Made by a program: the position numbers and the translations under genes. Positions 17,886 through 27,122 of a DNA stretch of 64,000 nt are shown here, one piece after another. Every line of letters begins with the position of its first letter. The first letter of the stretch is position 1. The notes below the pieces were generated by a model, which saw nothing but the letters and a program-made list of their open reading frames with translations, made no database searches and had not been told where the DNA came from. The DNA is from Paenibacillus polymyxa (GTDB taxonomy: Bacteria; Bacillota; Bacilli; Paenibacillales; Paenibacillaceae), in NCBI RefSeq assembly GCF_018614975.1, contig NZ_JAGGNR010000012.1, forward strand, positions 248,001-312,000, read 5' to 3'.

Positions 17886-18986
17886 TTGCAATTGAATGAA
17901 GTGCTTAAGGAAGAGTACTATTACGATTCCAGTGGAAAACCCAATGAAATAGTTCAGAGCTTAGGTAATTGTTTAACGAGAAATATTTATTTTATGCTTA
18001 GAAAAAGATTTGAAAACCCAACACTTTTAATGAGTGCTTACATTGATGATTTCTCCATGATATTAATGACTGATGTCCAGGATCGAATCATAGATATCCA
18101 AATAAATGATATAAAAAGTCCTGATTGTTATGTATATGAAAAAAATAAAATAGAGATAGAGAACAATGGTCAACAAGCGATACAACATATTGAATCATTA
18201 CTCCTACAAGAAGAGATTGTGTATGTAAATACAATGATGAAGCTGGTTCCATACTACCGGACTTTTAAAGAAAATCCGAGCGAAGAAGAACTGTCTGTGG
18301 TAGATAGTCATATTTTTTTAATATTAGGTCAAACCAATGATGATTTTTACTATATGGATAATCCGGTTAATTATAGCGGGAGGTTTAGAGCATATTCAGA
18401 AAATAAAAGCATCGGGATTGATACCAAATCTAATTTTTACAATGCTTTTAATCGTCAGTTTAACTGTTTTACGCTAGAGCCTAATGATGCTGAGTTGAGA
18501 AATTTAAATACCAGAATACCTTATATCATGAATCAATCCGTTGTAAATTATAAAACGAAAGTGATCGATAACAACGATGGCCAAATCGTGTATCCTGGCA
18601 GAATTATGCTTCGAAAGTTTATTGATTTATATACAAAGGGAAAAATTTCCTTGAATGATTATGTCCAAAACAAAGATCGTGATGTATTCACCCTTTCCAG
18701 AACCGTTTTTAACAGGAACCTTGATAGAAAAAAAGTTCTATTATTATTTTTAGAGGATCTGCCCTGTTGTCCTTCGAAACAAAAACTAGTGCATACTATG
18801 GAAGAAAATATAGAAAAATGGGAGTTAGCCAAAAATAACCTGACTAAAAAATTTATGAAAGAGGATTTTGCCTGTGATGAGAAGATGGGCGTTCTGTTAG
18901 AGCATGCTTTGGAATCCGAGGATGTTATGTTCCAAACACTGGAGGATCATCTTGATTTCATAAATACCACTCTCATTTTTAAGTAA
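17886..18986 (+). CDS. hypothetical AT-rich protein, possibly BtrH/C39-like fold
   Basis: 366 residues, no signal peptide and no membrane segment. It starts at a TTG 8 bases behind AAGGAGGG. The gene is much more AT-rich than its neighbours. Residues 25-40 ([15 protein letters not shown]) place a cysteine at the head of a helix, and [21 protein letters not shown] near 140-160 places a histidine and an aspartate in beta strands. That order recalls papain-like C39 and BtrH-N domains, some of which act on acyl-ACP chains in antibiotic pathways. I cannot confirm it and assign no function. The helical C-terminal part is unassigned. Confidence 0.6.
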   Translation: MQLNEVLKEEYYYDSSGKPNEIVQSLGNCLTRNIYFMLRKRFENPTLLMSAYIDDFSMILMTDVQDRIIDIQINDIKSPDCYVYEKNKIEIENNGQQAIQHIESLLLQEEIVYVNTMMKLVPYYRTFKENPSEEELSVVDSHIFLILGQTNDDFYYMDNPVNYSGRFRAYSENKSIGIDTKSNFYNAFNRQFNCFTLEPNDAELRNLNTRIPYIMNQSVVNYKTKVIDNNDGQIVYPGRIMLRKFIDLYTKGKISLNDYVQNKDRDVFTLSRTVFNRNLDRKKVLLLFLEDLPCCPSKQKLVHTMEENIEKWELAKNNLTKKFMKEDFACDEKMGVLLEHALESEDVMFQTLEDHLDFINTTLIFK

Positions 18987-19137
18987 GTCTATTTATGACG
19001 AAGAAATGAACCGTGTGGTCGAATTTCCTTTTTCAAGTGTACGTGCACTTCTGGGCCCCTGCCTACATACAATAGATCGACCCTGTTCCCACATGTGCTC
19101 AGGCCAGATCGTTGTAAAACTGCAGGAGGTGTCATCT

Positions 19138-19836
19138 GTGCCCGGATTGTTTACCGCAATTGCTCTATTCATTAAAGAGTTAACGTTACTCGTCTCGTAT
19201 GTCAAAAATAATGCGTTTCCCCAGCCATTGGCTGAGGATGATGAAGCCAAACATTTACGCCTTATGGCTGAAGGCAATGCCCACTCCCGCAATCTGCTCA
19301 TTGAACACAATCTGCGCCTCGTCGCGCATATCGTCAAGAAGTTCGACAACACGGGCGAAGATCAGGAAGATCTGATTTCCATCGGAACCATTGGTTTGAT
19401 CAAAGCCATCGAAAGTTTTCAACAAGGCAAAGGTACGAAGCTTGCCACATTTGCGGCGAGATGTATTGAAAACGAGATACTTATGCATCTGCGTTCCCTG
19501 AAGAAGACACGCAAAGACGTGTCCCTGCACGATCCCATCGGTACGGATAAAGAAGGCAATGAAATAACATTAATCGATATCCTTGGCACAGAAGCTGATG
19601 ATGTTGTAGATCGGGTACAGCTCAAGATTGAAAAAAGCAAAATTTATCGTAATCTAGACATCCTGGATGATCGGGAGAAGGAAGTTGTAATCGGTCGATT
19701 TGGCCTGGAAGCAGGCGGGGAAGAACGAACTCAACGCGAAATTGCGAAGGAACTTGGCATCTCACGTTCTTATGTATCCCGGATTGAGAAGCGGGCGTTA
19801 ATGAAGCTATATCATGAGTTTTATAAGCAAAAATAG
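19138..19836 (+). CDS. sigK: RNA polymerase sigma-K factor, uninterrupted
   Basis: This 232-residue protein is the late mother-cell sporulation sigma factor. The pro-sequence, [21 protein letters not shown], is the hydrophobic leader removed by the SpoIVFB membrane protease. Region 2 is seen in [19 protein letters not shown] and [17 protein letters not shown], and region 4 in [28 protein letters not shown] place the start at the GTG at 19138, behind CAGGAGGTG. A longer frame to 19006 lacks both a site and homology. The gene is complete, with no skin-type insertion, so no excision is needed in this strain. Confidence 0.93.
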   Translation: MPGLFTAIALFIKELTLLVSYVKNNAFPQPLAEDDEAKHLRLMAEGNAHSRNLLIEHNLRLVAHIVKKFDNTGEDQEDLISIGTIGLIKAIESFQQGKGTKLATFAARCIENEILMHLRSLKKTRKDVSLHDPIGTDKEGNEITLIDILGTEADDVVDRVQLKIEKSKIYRNLDILDDREKEVVIGRFGLEAGGEERTQREIAKELGISRSYVSRIEKRALMKLYHEFYKQK

Positions 19837-19852
19837 TTGCTGAACAGACCAG

Positions 19853-19879
19853 AGGGCGCCTTTAGCGGGAGCCCTTTTT
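19853..19879 (+). terminator. terminator of sigK
   Basis: AGGGC with GCCCT, extended inward by imperfect GC pairing, followed by TTTTT. Confidence 0.7.
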
Positions 19880-20012
19880 ACTGTGGAAATCCTTAAAATT
19901 GAGTCTATATAGTATTAATTATTTGGGGTTATAACCTAAATAAAGGAATTTTCATTTCTGTTGAAGAATATCTTGTACACAGACCAATATAATATATAAG
20001 GAGTAAATCATA

Positions 20013-20258
20013 ATGAAGCAGCTTTTTCTGAAAATTCCACTTTGGTTTTGGTTCATCTGGATCGTAGGATGTATGATGATCGTGTTCAACTCATTTTATT
20101 TGTATTCGAGTGTTATTAATTTGATTGCGCTAGTGATGATTAGTGTTGCTAATGCGATTCGAATATGGAAAAACGAACGTTCCTTGGCGCTTGCCTTTTT
20201 AGTCGTTTCCGTTCTATGTTTGGTTTATATTTTAATATTTTTCATTAGGTATGCATGA
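20013..20258 (+). CDS. small membrane protein, 81 residues
   Basis: A short frame behind AAGGAG 10 bases before its ATG. It has three hydrophobic stretches: FWFIWIVGCMMIVF, SVINLIALVMISVANAI and LALAFLVVSVLCLVYILIFF, with a charged loop WKNERS between the last two. This fits a three-pass inner-membrane protein. I recognise no family, and it has no operon partner: sigK ends behind a terminator and a repeat follows. Confidence 0.6.
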   Translation: MKQLFLKIPLWFWFIWIVGCMMIVFNSFYLYSSVINLIALVMISVANAIRIWKNERSLALAFLVVSVLCLVYILIFFIRYA

Positions 20259-20276
20259 TAAACGTGTGTAAAATCA

Positions 20277-20590
20277 GGGACTGTCTCAAAAGGGATTCCG
20301 CCTCGCCCAATTGCTAACGAACCTACCGCACCTTAAATGGCAGATCATCAACGGTTGCAAGATTTAACGAACCTCAGTAACGCTATATCGTCATAAGAGG
20401 GCTTCCAAACCTAAAAAAACCAGTGAATCGACGAATAGCGTCTCTGTAATTCGTTAGATCTCAGATCTGGGCAAATGGGAGCGAATAGCGTGTGTCAGGT
20501 TCATTAAAACAAAATAACACAGCAAAGAGGGTGTCCCCCGTCATATCCATGACTTATGGGCCATGCTCTTTGCTGTGCAAAAAAATATAA
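20277..20590. repeat. intergenic repeat-like element with ~50-bp spaced motifs and a terminal hairpin
   Basis: No gene is present. TAACGAACCT occurs at 20315 and 20365, and GAATAGCG at 20433 and 20483, each pair 50 bases apart. Inverted relatives occur as TCGTTA at 20451 and AGGTTCATTA at 20497. The right end is a long hairpin with perfect 12-base arms, CACAGCAAAGAG (20518-20529) and CTCTTTGCTGTG (20566-20577). This looks like a dispersed intergenic repeat of the genus. I cannot check other copies from one window. Confidence 0.5.
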
Positions 20591-20684
20591 ATGAGGGATA
20601 TGTATTCTGGGCAGATTATTATATGATGAGTAATAATATTTTGCATCGTAGAGAGTATTGGCAGAAAGAGAGTGGTGGTTGATC

Positions 20685-22037
20685 ATGCAGCAAGAAACGT
20701 TAACAAGGGGATTAAAGAACCGACATGTTCAGTTGATGGCGATCGGAGGTGCGATCGGTACAGGTCTGTTTCTCGGAGCAGGCAAAACGATCCAGCTGAC
20801 AGGGCCATCCATCTTGCTGGCCTACATCATTACGGGTGTTGTGTTGTTCCTGATCATGCGCGCATTGGGGGAGCTGCTGTTAAGTAACTTGCAGTATCAT
20901 TCCTTTGTCGATTTTGTGCGTGATTACCTGGGAAATATGGCGGCATTTATTACAGGGTGGACCTACTGGTTCTGCTGGATCTCCATTGCCATGGCTGATA
21001 TTACGGCCGTTGGATTGTATACGCAGTTTTGGTTTCCCAATGTACCTCAGTGGATGCCAGGGTTAATTGCGTTAGTCATTTTGCTAATCATGAACTTGGC
21101 AACGGTCAAGTTGTTTGGGGAGATGGAATTCTGGTTTGCCCTGATTAAGGTCGTGGCTATTCTGGCACTCATTGTTGTTGGTTTATATATGATATTCAGA
21201 GGTTTTACAACGGATCAGGGTCCAGCGAGCTTCACCAATCTGTGGAGTCATGGAGGATGGTTTCCAAATGGACTGCATGGGTTCATCATATCGTTCCAGA
21301 TGGTGGTGTTCGCCTTTGTAGGCATGGAACTGGTGGGACTCACAGCGGGGGAAACGGAGAACCCGGAGAAGGTTATTCCGAGAGCAATTAATCAGATTCC
21401 GATCCGGGTACTACTCTTCTATGTTGGCGCACTGCTGATTATTATGAGTATTTACCCGTGGAACGCCATTGTGCCTACTGAAAGTCCGTTTGTACAAGTG
21501 TTTGCCGCTGTGGGTATTGCGGCTGCTGCAGGCATTGTGAACTTCGTGGTACTGACTTCCGCAGCGTCAGCGTGTAACAGTGCCATTTTCAGTACAAGCC
21601 GTATGGTGTTCTCCATGGCAAAGGATAACAATGCACCCGAGTCGTTTGCACGACTGAATAAAAGGAAGGTTCCTTCCAACGCGCTGTTTTTCTCCACGAT
21701 TGTTATTTTGATTGCAATTGTTCTGAACTATATCATGCCAGAAGGTGTATTTACGCTGATCACAAGCGTGTCGACTGTATGCTTTATCTTTGTCTGGGGC
21801 ATCATGGTGATCTGTCATCTCAGATATCGTCGTACTCAGCCGGAACTGGCGAGTCGTAGCCGCTTCAAACTGCCACTATATCCGTTTTCGAACTACTTGA
21901 TCCTGGTGTTTTTGGCATTTGTGCTGGTGGTGTTGGCATTGGCCGAGGATACGCGTGTTGCACTGTTTGTCACGCCGGTGTGGTTTATCCTGGTTGCCGG
22001 GATCTACCTTCTCAAAAAGAGAAAACTTGAGCAGTAA
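20685..22037 (+). CDS. amino acid permease (APC family, CycA/AnsP-like)
   Basis: About 450 residues with 12 hydrophobic segments. The N-terminus LKNRHVQLMAIGGAIGTGLFLGAGK is the hallmark of the amino-acid/proton symporters that include D-Ser/D-Ala/Gly transporter CycA, and GMELVGLTAGETENPEKVIPRAINQIPIRVLLFY is the conserved segment after helix 6. Substrate is not fixed by sequence. I place the start at the ATG at 20685; a TTG nine codons upstream is possible. It stands alone between an intergenic repeat and a terminator shared with a convergent gene. Confidence 0.87.
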   Translation: MQQETLTRGLKNRHVQLMAIGGAIGTGLFLGAGKTIQLTGPSILLAYIITGVVLFLIMRALGELLLSNLQYHSFVDFVRDYLGNMAAFITGWTYWFCWISIAMADITAVGLYTQFWFPNVPQWMPGLIALVILLIMNLATVKLFGEMEFWFALIKVVAILALIVVGLYMIFRGFTTDQGPASFTNLWSHGGWFPNGLHGFIISFQMVVFAFVGMELVGLTAGETENPEKVIPRAINQIPIRVLLFYVGALLIIMSIYPWNAIVPTESPFVQVFAAVGIAAAAGIVNFVVLTSAASACNSAIFSTSRMVFSMAKDNNAPESFARLNKRKVPSNALFFSTIVILIAIVLNYIMPEGVFTLITSVSTVCFIFVWGIMVICHLRYRRTQPELASRSRFKLPLYPFSNYLILVFLAFVLVVLALAEDTRVALFVTPVWFILVAGIYLLKKRKLEQ

Positions 22038-22070
22038 CAGACAGTAGGTCTTACCATCGTTGAAAATAAA

Positions 22071-22092
22071 GCCGCCCAATGATTTTGGGCGG
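22071..22092. terminator. bidirectional terminator
   Basis: CCGCCCAA pairs with TTGGGCGG across a 5-base loop between the convergent permease and serine-hydrolase genes. T-tails are short. Confidence 0.6.
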
Positions 22093-22102
22093 TTATTCGT
22101 AT

Positions 22103-23287
22103 TTAAGTTCTTGCAGCCTCTTTACTTTCACGAATGCCCGCGTAGATGGCATCACAGATATCGGTGGTATACTGGCCCGACATCCCTTCAAGTGCCGTGT
22201 TGGTGAATGCTGCAACACTAAGTTCTTCTTTTGGATCGACAAACCAGGAATGACCGTAGGTTCCACCCATGCGCCACGTACCCGGTGATTCTGGTGTACT
22301 AGCTGCAACAGGGTCTTTAAGTACTGTAAAACCAAGGCCAAATCCTCTTCCTGGCCAATACGGCATGACAAGTTCACCAATTTGATTCGTGGACATCTTA
22401 GCGGCAACAGCTTCCGTAAGAATGGGTTTCCCTCCTTGCCGCAATGTTTCAAGTAAAGTAAGAAAATCTCCGGTACTTCCAACCATTCCCGCTCCGCCTG
22501 ATAAGTAAGCAGAAGTATGATTCGCACGATTGGGTGCCAGTCGGAAGCCAGCAGTACCCTCAATAAAAGGAATCTGCTCCAACTCCTTATGAAGGAGACG
22601 CGGTTCTTCAGAACCATCAGCGTATGCGGCTGTCAATCGATCCGAATCCACCGCAACAAAATCAGTGTCGGTCATGTGGAGTGGATGAGTAACCAGCATT
22701 TGAACAGCTTCTCGTAGTGACAGTCCGGTTACCTTTTCAATAACGGCACCAAGTACATCTGTCGCAATGGAATATCTCCACATGTTGCCTGGCTCATACA
22801 AAAGAGGAACAGAAGCCAGCCTTTGCAAATTCTCCTCCAGACTAATTTCAGACCAATCCATTCCGTCCGATACTCCTGCAAGCTCATAGGTTCCCTGATC
22901 TTCTTGGAAGAAACGGTATGTCAAGCCTGCGGTGTGCGTCATCAACTGATGTACTGATATTAAAGCGTCCTGACCATTAGCAAGTTTGGGTCGGAATGCA
23001 GGAAGCCAGCGGGTCACCGGATCATGCAGACTCAGCTTTCCTTGTGAGATTAATGCCAGAGCTGCTGTCGATACAATTGGTTTGGTTACGGAAGCAAGTC
23101 GAAATAGAGCGTTTTCCGACATGGTGCGTTTTTGCTCCCTGTCTGCGAAACCAGCAGCTCGGCTGTATACCAGTTCTCCTCCTAATGCAACCTGTACAAC
23201 TGTTCCTACGATTCTTTTTTCGCTTAGAGCGCGGTCAATGGCTTCATCCACATAATTATGCAATGTTGTCATGTCTTCTTTTCCCAT
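22103..23287 (-). CDS. serine hydrolase, class C beta-lactamase / esterase family
   Basis: A 394-residue protein without signal peptide. The SxxK motif is LASVTKPIVSTAAL (Ser and Lys near residue 67), and RYSIATDVLGAVIEK places the catalytic tyrosine. The third motif region near GGTYGHSWFVDP has H in place of the K of KTG, as in many esterase members. It is more likely a cytosolic esterase or peptidase than a resistance enzyme. The ATG at 23287 lies behind GAGAGGAAG; an upstream ATG at 23308 has no good site. It is divergent from an Lrp-type regulator gene, which may control it. Confidence 0.82.
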   Translation of the reverse strand: MGKEDMTTLHNYVDEAIDRALSEKRIVGTVVQVALGGELVYSRAAGFADREQKRTMSENALFRLASVTKPIVSTAALALISQGKLSLHDPVTRWLPAFRPKLANGQDALISVHQLMTHTAGLTYRFFQEDQGTYELAGVSDGMDWSEISLEENLQRLASVPLLYEPGNMWRYSIATDVLGAVIEKVTGLSLREAVQMLVTHPLHMTDTDFVAVDSDRLTAAYADGSEEPRLLHKELEQIPFIEGTAGFRLAPNRANHTSAYLSGGAGMVGSTGDFLTLLETLRQGGKPILTEAVAAKMSTNQIGELVMPYWPGRGFGLGFTVLKDPVAASTPESPGTWRMGGTYGHSWFVDPKEELSVAAFTNTALEGMSGQYTTDICDAIYAGIRESKEAART

Positions 23288-23457
23288 GTTTATCTTCCTC
23301 TCACCCACTGATGTATTTGATTTCTCGTGATAACTGTGTTTATTATATAAATAATTGATCTTGTATTACATGGGTTGTTAAAGGTATTATAATGAATTAG
23401 CGAATATACTTAAGGTAATTTCTGAATATATCTTATGTATTTAAAGGAGTGGATCAC

Positions 23458-23910
23458 ATGGACGAAATAGATCAGCATATTCTGTTTCATCTGGAGAATC
23501 AGGCTAGATTATCCATGACCGAACTAGGCAAATTGGTGGGGTTATCTCAGCCCGCCGTTACTGAACGAGTCAAACGAATGGAAGAAAAGGGAATCATCGA
23601 GGAATATCGAACCGTGATCTCCCCCTCCAAATTGGGCAAGCAGAGCACAGCCTATGTTCTCTTTCGTACGCGGGACTGTTATCCTTTCCTGGATTTCTGC
23701 CGTGCATCACCTGAAGTTGTGGAATGTTATCGGATAAGCGGGGAGTACAATTACTTGTTGAAAATCCTCACAGACACCATTCAAGGACTGGAGGAGTTTG
23801 AGAACAAGTGTGATCCGTACGGCACTTACATGACCCTAATCACCATGTCTTCTCCAATTGCACATAAGAATCTCGTGGGAGGACCGAATCTACTGGCACA
23901 GGCAGAATAA
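23458..23910 (+). CDS. Lrp/AsnC family transcriptional regulator
   Basis: This 150-residue regulator has an N-terminal winged helix (DEIDQHILFHLENQARLSMTELGKLVGLSQPAVTERVKRMEEKGII) and a C-terminal RAM ligand-binding domain. Members form octamers that respond to amino acids and bind DNA near their own and neighbouring genes. The GVSQPAVT-like recognition helix is intact. AAAGGAG lies 8 bases before the ATG at 23458. It is divergent from the serine-hydrolase gene, with 170 AT-rich bases between them where its operator would lie. Confidence 0.9.
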   Translation: MDEIDQHILFHLENQARLSMTELGKLVGLSQPAVTERVKRMEEKGIIEEYRTVISPSKLGKQSTAYVLFRTRDCYPFLDFCRASPEVVECYRISGEYNYLLKILTDTIQGLEEFENKCDPYGTYMTLITMSSPIAHKNLVGGPNLLAQAE

Positions 23911-23945
23911 GACTGCAGTCTATAAAACTTTGAAATGTAATGCAG

Positions 23946-23978
23946 AAGAGGAGTCCACATCAAGTGAACTCCTCTTTT
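23946..23978 (+). terminator. terminator, probably bidirectional
   Basis: AAGAGGAGT pairs with ACTCCTCTT over 13 bases, followed by TT. It lies between the regulator and the convergent MFS gene. Confidence 0.75.
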
Positions 23979-24017
23979 GTCCTACGTTGAACTCATGCAA
24001 AATGCCTTCCTGTTATT

Positions 24018-25217
24018 TTACATGGGAAATCCATATTTATAAGCCCTCATAGCTACAAGCAATGCAGGAATGAGCAAGATACACAGCGACCCAGCAAGGT
24101 ATCCTGCTCCAAATACTTCAAGAAGGATGCCACCGATGATGCCTCCTCCGCCAATCGCCAGATTCCAGGCTGTAACCAGCATCGATTGGGCGACATCGGT
24201 GCTTTTGCCTCCGGCTTGAGCAATGGCAGTTTGTAACAGTGTCGCAGCCCCGCCAAACGTAAGTCCCCAGATCATGATTCCTAGGATAATAACCACAGGT
24301 TGATGAATACCGATTCCGATCACGACAGACGAAAGAGCGAATGCTGCCAGGCTGATGATAACTAATCTCCTCAAAAACCGGTCAATGAGCATTCCGGTCA
24401 ACCAAATTCCAACAATGGAAGTAATACCGAAAATAAGCAAAATCAAGTCTACTCTGTTAGCAAATACGGTCTGGGCAAGGTAGGGAGAAATATAGGTGTA
24501 CAGGATATTATGGGCAAGCATCCAGGCCAGAACAACAAAAAGAATGGGCCTGATTCCCGGAATTAAAAACACCTTATGCAGCGGAAGACGTTCACCAGCC
24601 GGCTCTCCGGCAAAATCCGGCATTTTCCAGACAACCCATACGATTAAAGCTACGGTCAGAAGAGATACAATCCCGAAGATGAGGCGCCAGCCGAGATAAG
24701 AACTGAGAAAACTGCCGATTGGAACACCAAGGGCTAATGCCACCGGTGTGCCAACCATAGCCACGGCCATGGCTTTACCTTTTAACGAATCCGGAACCAT
24801 CCGACGAGCATAACCTGCTGTCATTCCCCATAACACACCCGCAGAGACTCCGGCCATGAAACGAGCAGCAAGTGTCAGGATATAATCTGAGGATAAGGCG
24901 GTAACGGTGTTGAAGACAAGAAAACCACTAATGCATACTAACAGTAAAGGTCGGCGTCTCCAGCCTCGTGTAGCAGCAGTCAAGGGAATAGCAGCAACAA
25001 GTGATCCAATGGCATAAAGAGTCACCAACTGTCCGGTAAGAGCCTCTGTGATCCCCAGGTCTTTTGCGATTTGAGGCAGTAGTCCCGCAGGCAGGCTTTC
25101 AGTGAGGATGCAAATGAATCCAGCCATGGCTAAAGCAAGTAGCCCAGCCCACGGAAGGCGTTCTGAAGATATGGAGGGCAGCTCCCTTTGGTTTGGGAGG
25201 GATGTGTGAGTGGCCAT
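24018..25217 (-). CDS. MFS transporter (DHA1, NepI/sugar-efflux type)
   Basis: About 399 residues and 12 hydrophobic segments. TESLPAGLLPQIAKDLGITEALTGQLVTLYAIGSLVAAIPLTAATRGWRRR is the conserved loop 2-3 region of the DHA1 efflux branch. I place the start at the ATG at 25217 (MATHTS); an ATG five codons upstream overlaps the only purine-rich site. Substrate unknown. It is a single gene, separated from the iron locus by about 130 bases without a clear feature. Confidence 0.85.
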   Translation of the reverse strand: MATHTSLPNQRELPSISSERLPWAGLLALAMAGFICILTESLPAGLLPQIAKDLGITEALTGQLVTLYAIGSLVAAIPLTAATRGWRRRPLLLVCISGFLVFNTVTALSSDYILTLAARFMAGVSAGVLWGMTAGYARRMVPDSLKGKAMAVAMVGTPVALALGVPIGSFLSSYLGWRLIFGIVSLLTVALIVWVVWKMPDFAGEPAGERLPLHKVFLIPGIRPILFVVLAWMLAHNILYTYISPYLAQTVFANRVDLILLIFGITSIVGIWLTGMLIDRFLRRLVIISLAAFALSSVVIGIGIHQPVVIILGIMIWGLTFGGAATLLQTAIAQAGGKSTDVAQSMLVTAWNLAIGGGGIIGGILLEVFGAGYLAGSLCILLIPALLVAMRAYKYGFPM

Positions 25218-25362
25218 GAATAAAAACCTCATTTCTTATATTTTAATCCTATCCAGAACTATGCATATAAGCTTATCTGAAACAAACAAACTTTTGCATA
25301 CAGGATTAAAGGTAAGAAGGAGGTTTTAACATGATATTTATTTTATTTTTCGATTTTCTCCG

Positions 25363-25878
25363 TTAATTCATCATGTACAGCACTAAGGTACCCACACCCC
25401 AGTCTGCATCAGCGAACAGGTCACCCCGTCCGAGTACCAGATCCGGGCTTGCACCTACAACCAGCTCTTTACCTACGTAATCTTTGGACAATACCGGAAT
25501 TTTGGCAAACTCATCCGCCACATCCGGTGTAACGGAACCGTATAGAGCAGCAACGCCGACCATTTTATCGGTCAGACCCAACTTAATGAGCATCTCTGCC
25601 GCAGATTGGGTATTCGCAACCACACGTTCAGGTGCTTTATCGAATACTTGCACTTTTGGTTTCCACTCGCCGCCCTCACCCGAGATCGTGAAATTCTCAA
25701 TGGTGAGCGGGTACGTCGTTTTATTTGTATTCTCAGCAGGAGCTGAAGTTTCTGTCGTGTTAGTTGTTGAAGTTGTTTCTTCGGCAGGGGAAGAAATTGA
25801 AGTATTCGTGCAGGCTACAAGCAGCAGTAACAGGAGACTTAGAGCAGCGAAGCCAATGGTTCTGGATGTGGATTTCAT
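25363..25878 (-). pseudogene. truncated Fe-siderophore ABC binding lipoprotein
   Basis: The first 171 residues look like a FecB/TroA-fold binding lipoprotein: a lipobox LLLVACTN (cysteine near residue 23), a Ser/Thr/Glu linker, then the fold start APERVVANTQSAAEMLIKLGL and SPDLVLGRGDLFADADWGVG. The frame then runs into VLYMMN and a stop. Family members are about 300-340 residues, so roughly half is missing, and no C-terminal part is left in the 130 bases beyond. It is divergent from the permease and ATPase genes across a Fur box, so it was the binding subunit of that importer. The remnant can hardly bind ligand. Confidence 0.75.
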
Positions 25879-25918
25879 TAAATGATGAACCCCTTTTCTA
25901 TGTGTTTTGAATTGACAA

Positions 25919-25933
25919 AGATAATCATTCTCA
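25919..25933. promoter_or_regulatory. Fur box between divergent iron-uptake genes
   Basis: On the minus strand TGAGAATGATTATCT matches the 7-1-7 Fur consensus TGATAATNATTATCA at 12 of 14 positions. It lies 40 bases from the binding-protein gene and about 80 from the permease gene, so iron should repress both directions. Confidence 0.8.
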
Positions 25934-26011
25934 ATTATAATCCGAGAAAATGCTTTGTAAATAGTTAAATTTAATATGTTCTACATTTTACACAAATTGA
26001 TGGGGGAAGAG

Positions 26012-27121
26012 ATGGCACAGACGGTTCAGGTTAAGACACAGCGTATGGGGAAAAGAGAGTCTCTGATTCATAGTAAATCCGGGTTTGCTTTGCTGATTGC
26101 AGCTTTAATCATGATTACGCTTATTTCTGTAGGTATTGCAGTTTCCATTGGACAGGTACGCATTCCGCTGGCGGAGTCATATCGTATTCTTTTAACCAAA
26201 TTAACGGGATTTCAGTGGGGGACAACACCCATTGAGGCAGGCTCCTTTACCGATATTATCTGGCAGATTCGTTTTCCGCGTGTACTGATGGCGATGTTTA
26301 TCGGTGCAGGCTTGGCCTTGTGCGGTGCTGTAATGCAGGCTGCGGTGCAGAATCCGCTGGCTGATCCTTACATACTGGGCATATCCTCAGGTGCTTCACT
26401 CGGAGCAACCTTTGCGATTCTCATTGGATTCGGTGCGATTGGCTGGCTGGGTCAAACCGGTGTAGCTTTCTGGGCATTTGCCGGAGCAATGGGGGCTTCT
26501 TTGCTGGTACTGACCCTTGCGGGGATTCGAGGTAAAATGACGTCCGTCAAGCTGGTGCTTGCCGGAATGGTGATTAACGCGTTATGCAGCGCTTTTTCGA
26601 ACTTTATTATTTATTTTGCCAACAATGCTGAAGGCATCAAAACGGTGACATTTTGGACCATGGGCAGCCTGGCGGCTTCCGGGTGGAACAAGCTTCCACT
26701 CGTGGGTATCGTCGTGCTGGTTGCGATTCTATTTTTCCTTTTACATTCCAGAGTTCTCAATACGATGTTATTGGGGGATGAAGCAGCCGTTACGCTGGGC
26801 ATTAATCTGAGTGTGTATCGCAGACTGTACATGCTGTTAACCGCTTTGGTGACAGGTGTTATGGTGGCGAGCTGTGGCATGATTGGTTTTGTCGGACTCA
26901 TTATTCCGCATATCGTCAGAGGTCTCGTGGGTTCCGACCATCGTAAAGTGATGCCTGTATCCGTGCTGTTTGGAGCCATTTTCCTCATCTGGACGGATGT
27001 TATTGCACGATCCCTCATATCCAGTGTGGAGTTGCCAATCGGTATTATTACGGCCATGATTGGTGCGCCAATGTTTATGTATATGCTGGTCAAAAAAGGC
27101 TACGGTTTTGGAGGAAATTAA
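26012..27121 (+). CDS. FecCD-type iron-siderophore ABC transporter permease
   Basis: About 369 residues and nine to ten membrane segments. The family signature is clear: RFPRVLMAMFIGAGLALCGAVMQAAVQNPLADPYILGISSGASLGA, and later GEAAVTLG-like GDEAAVTLGINL, the EAA-type loop that contacts the ATPase, and GFVGLIIPHIVRGLVGSDHRKVMP. It forms the membrane channel for ferric siderophores or related ligands. I take the ATG at 26012, directly behind GGGGGAAG; the open frame starts earlier at 25976. The ATPase gene begins 1 base after its stop codon. Confidence 0.87.
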   Translation: MAQTVQVKTQRMGKRESLIHSKSGFALLIAALIMITLISVGIAVSIGQVRIPLAESYRILLTKLTGFQWGTTPIEAGSFTDIIWQIRFPRVLMAMFIGAGLALCGAVMQAAVQNPLADPYILGISSGASLGATFAILIGFGAIGWLGQTGVAFWAFAGAMGASLLVLTLAGIRGKMTSVKLVLAGMVINALCSAFSNFIIYFANNAEGIKTVTFWTMGSLAASGWNKLPLVGIVVLVAILFFLLHSRVLNTMLLGDEAAVTLGINLSVYRRLYMLLTALVTGVMVASCGMIGFVGLIIPHIVRGLVGSDHRKVMPVSVLFGAIFLIWTDVIARSLISSVELPIGIITAMIGAPMFMYMLVKKGYGFGGN

Positions 27122-27122
27122 C

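Noticed and set aside
19006..19137. Upstream extension of the sigK frame
   Set aside because: The added residues do not resemble sigma-K, and the GTG at 19138 has the strong AGGAGGTG site.
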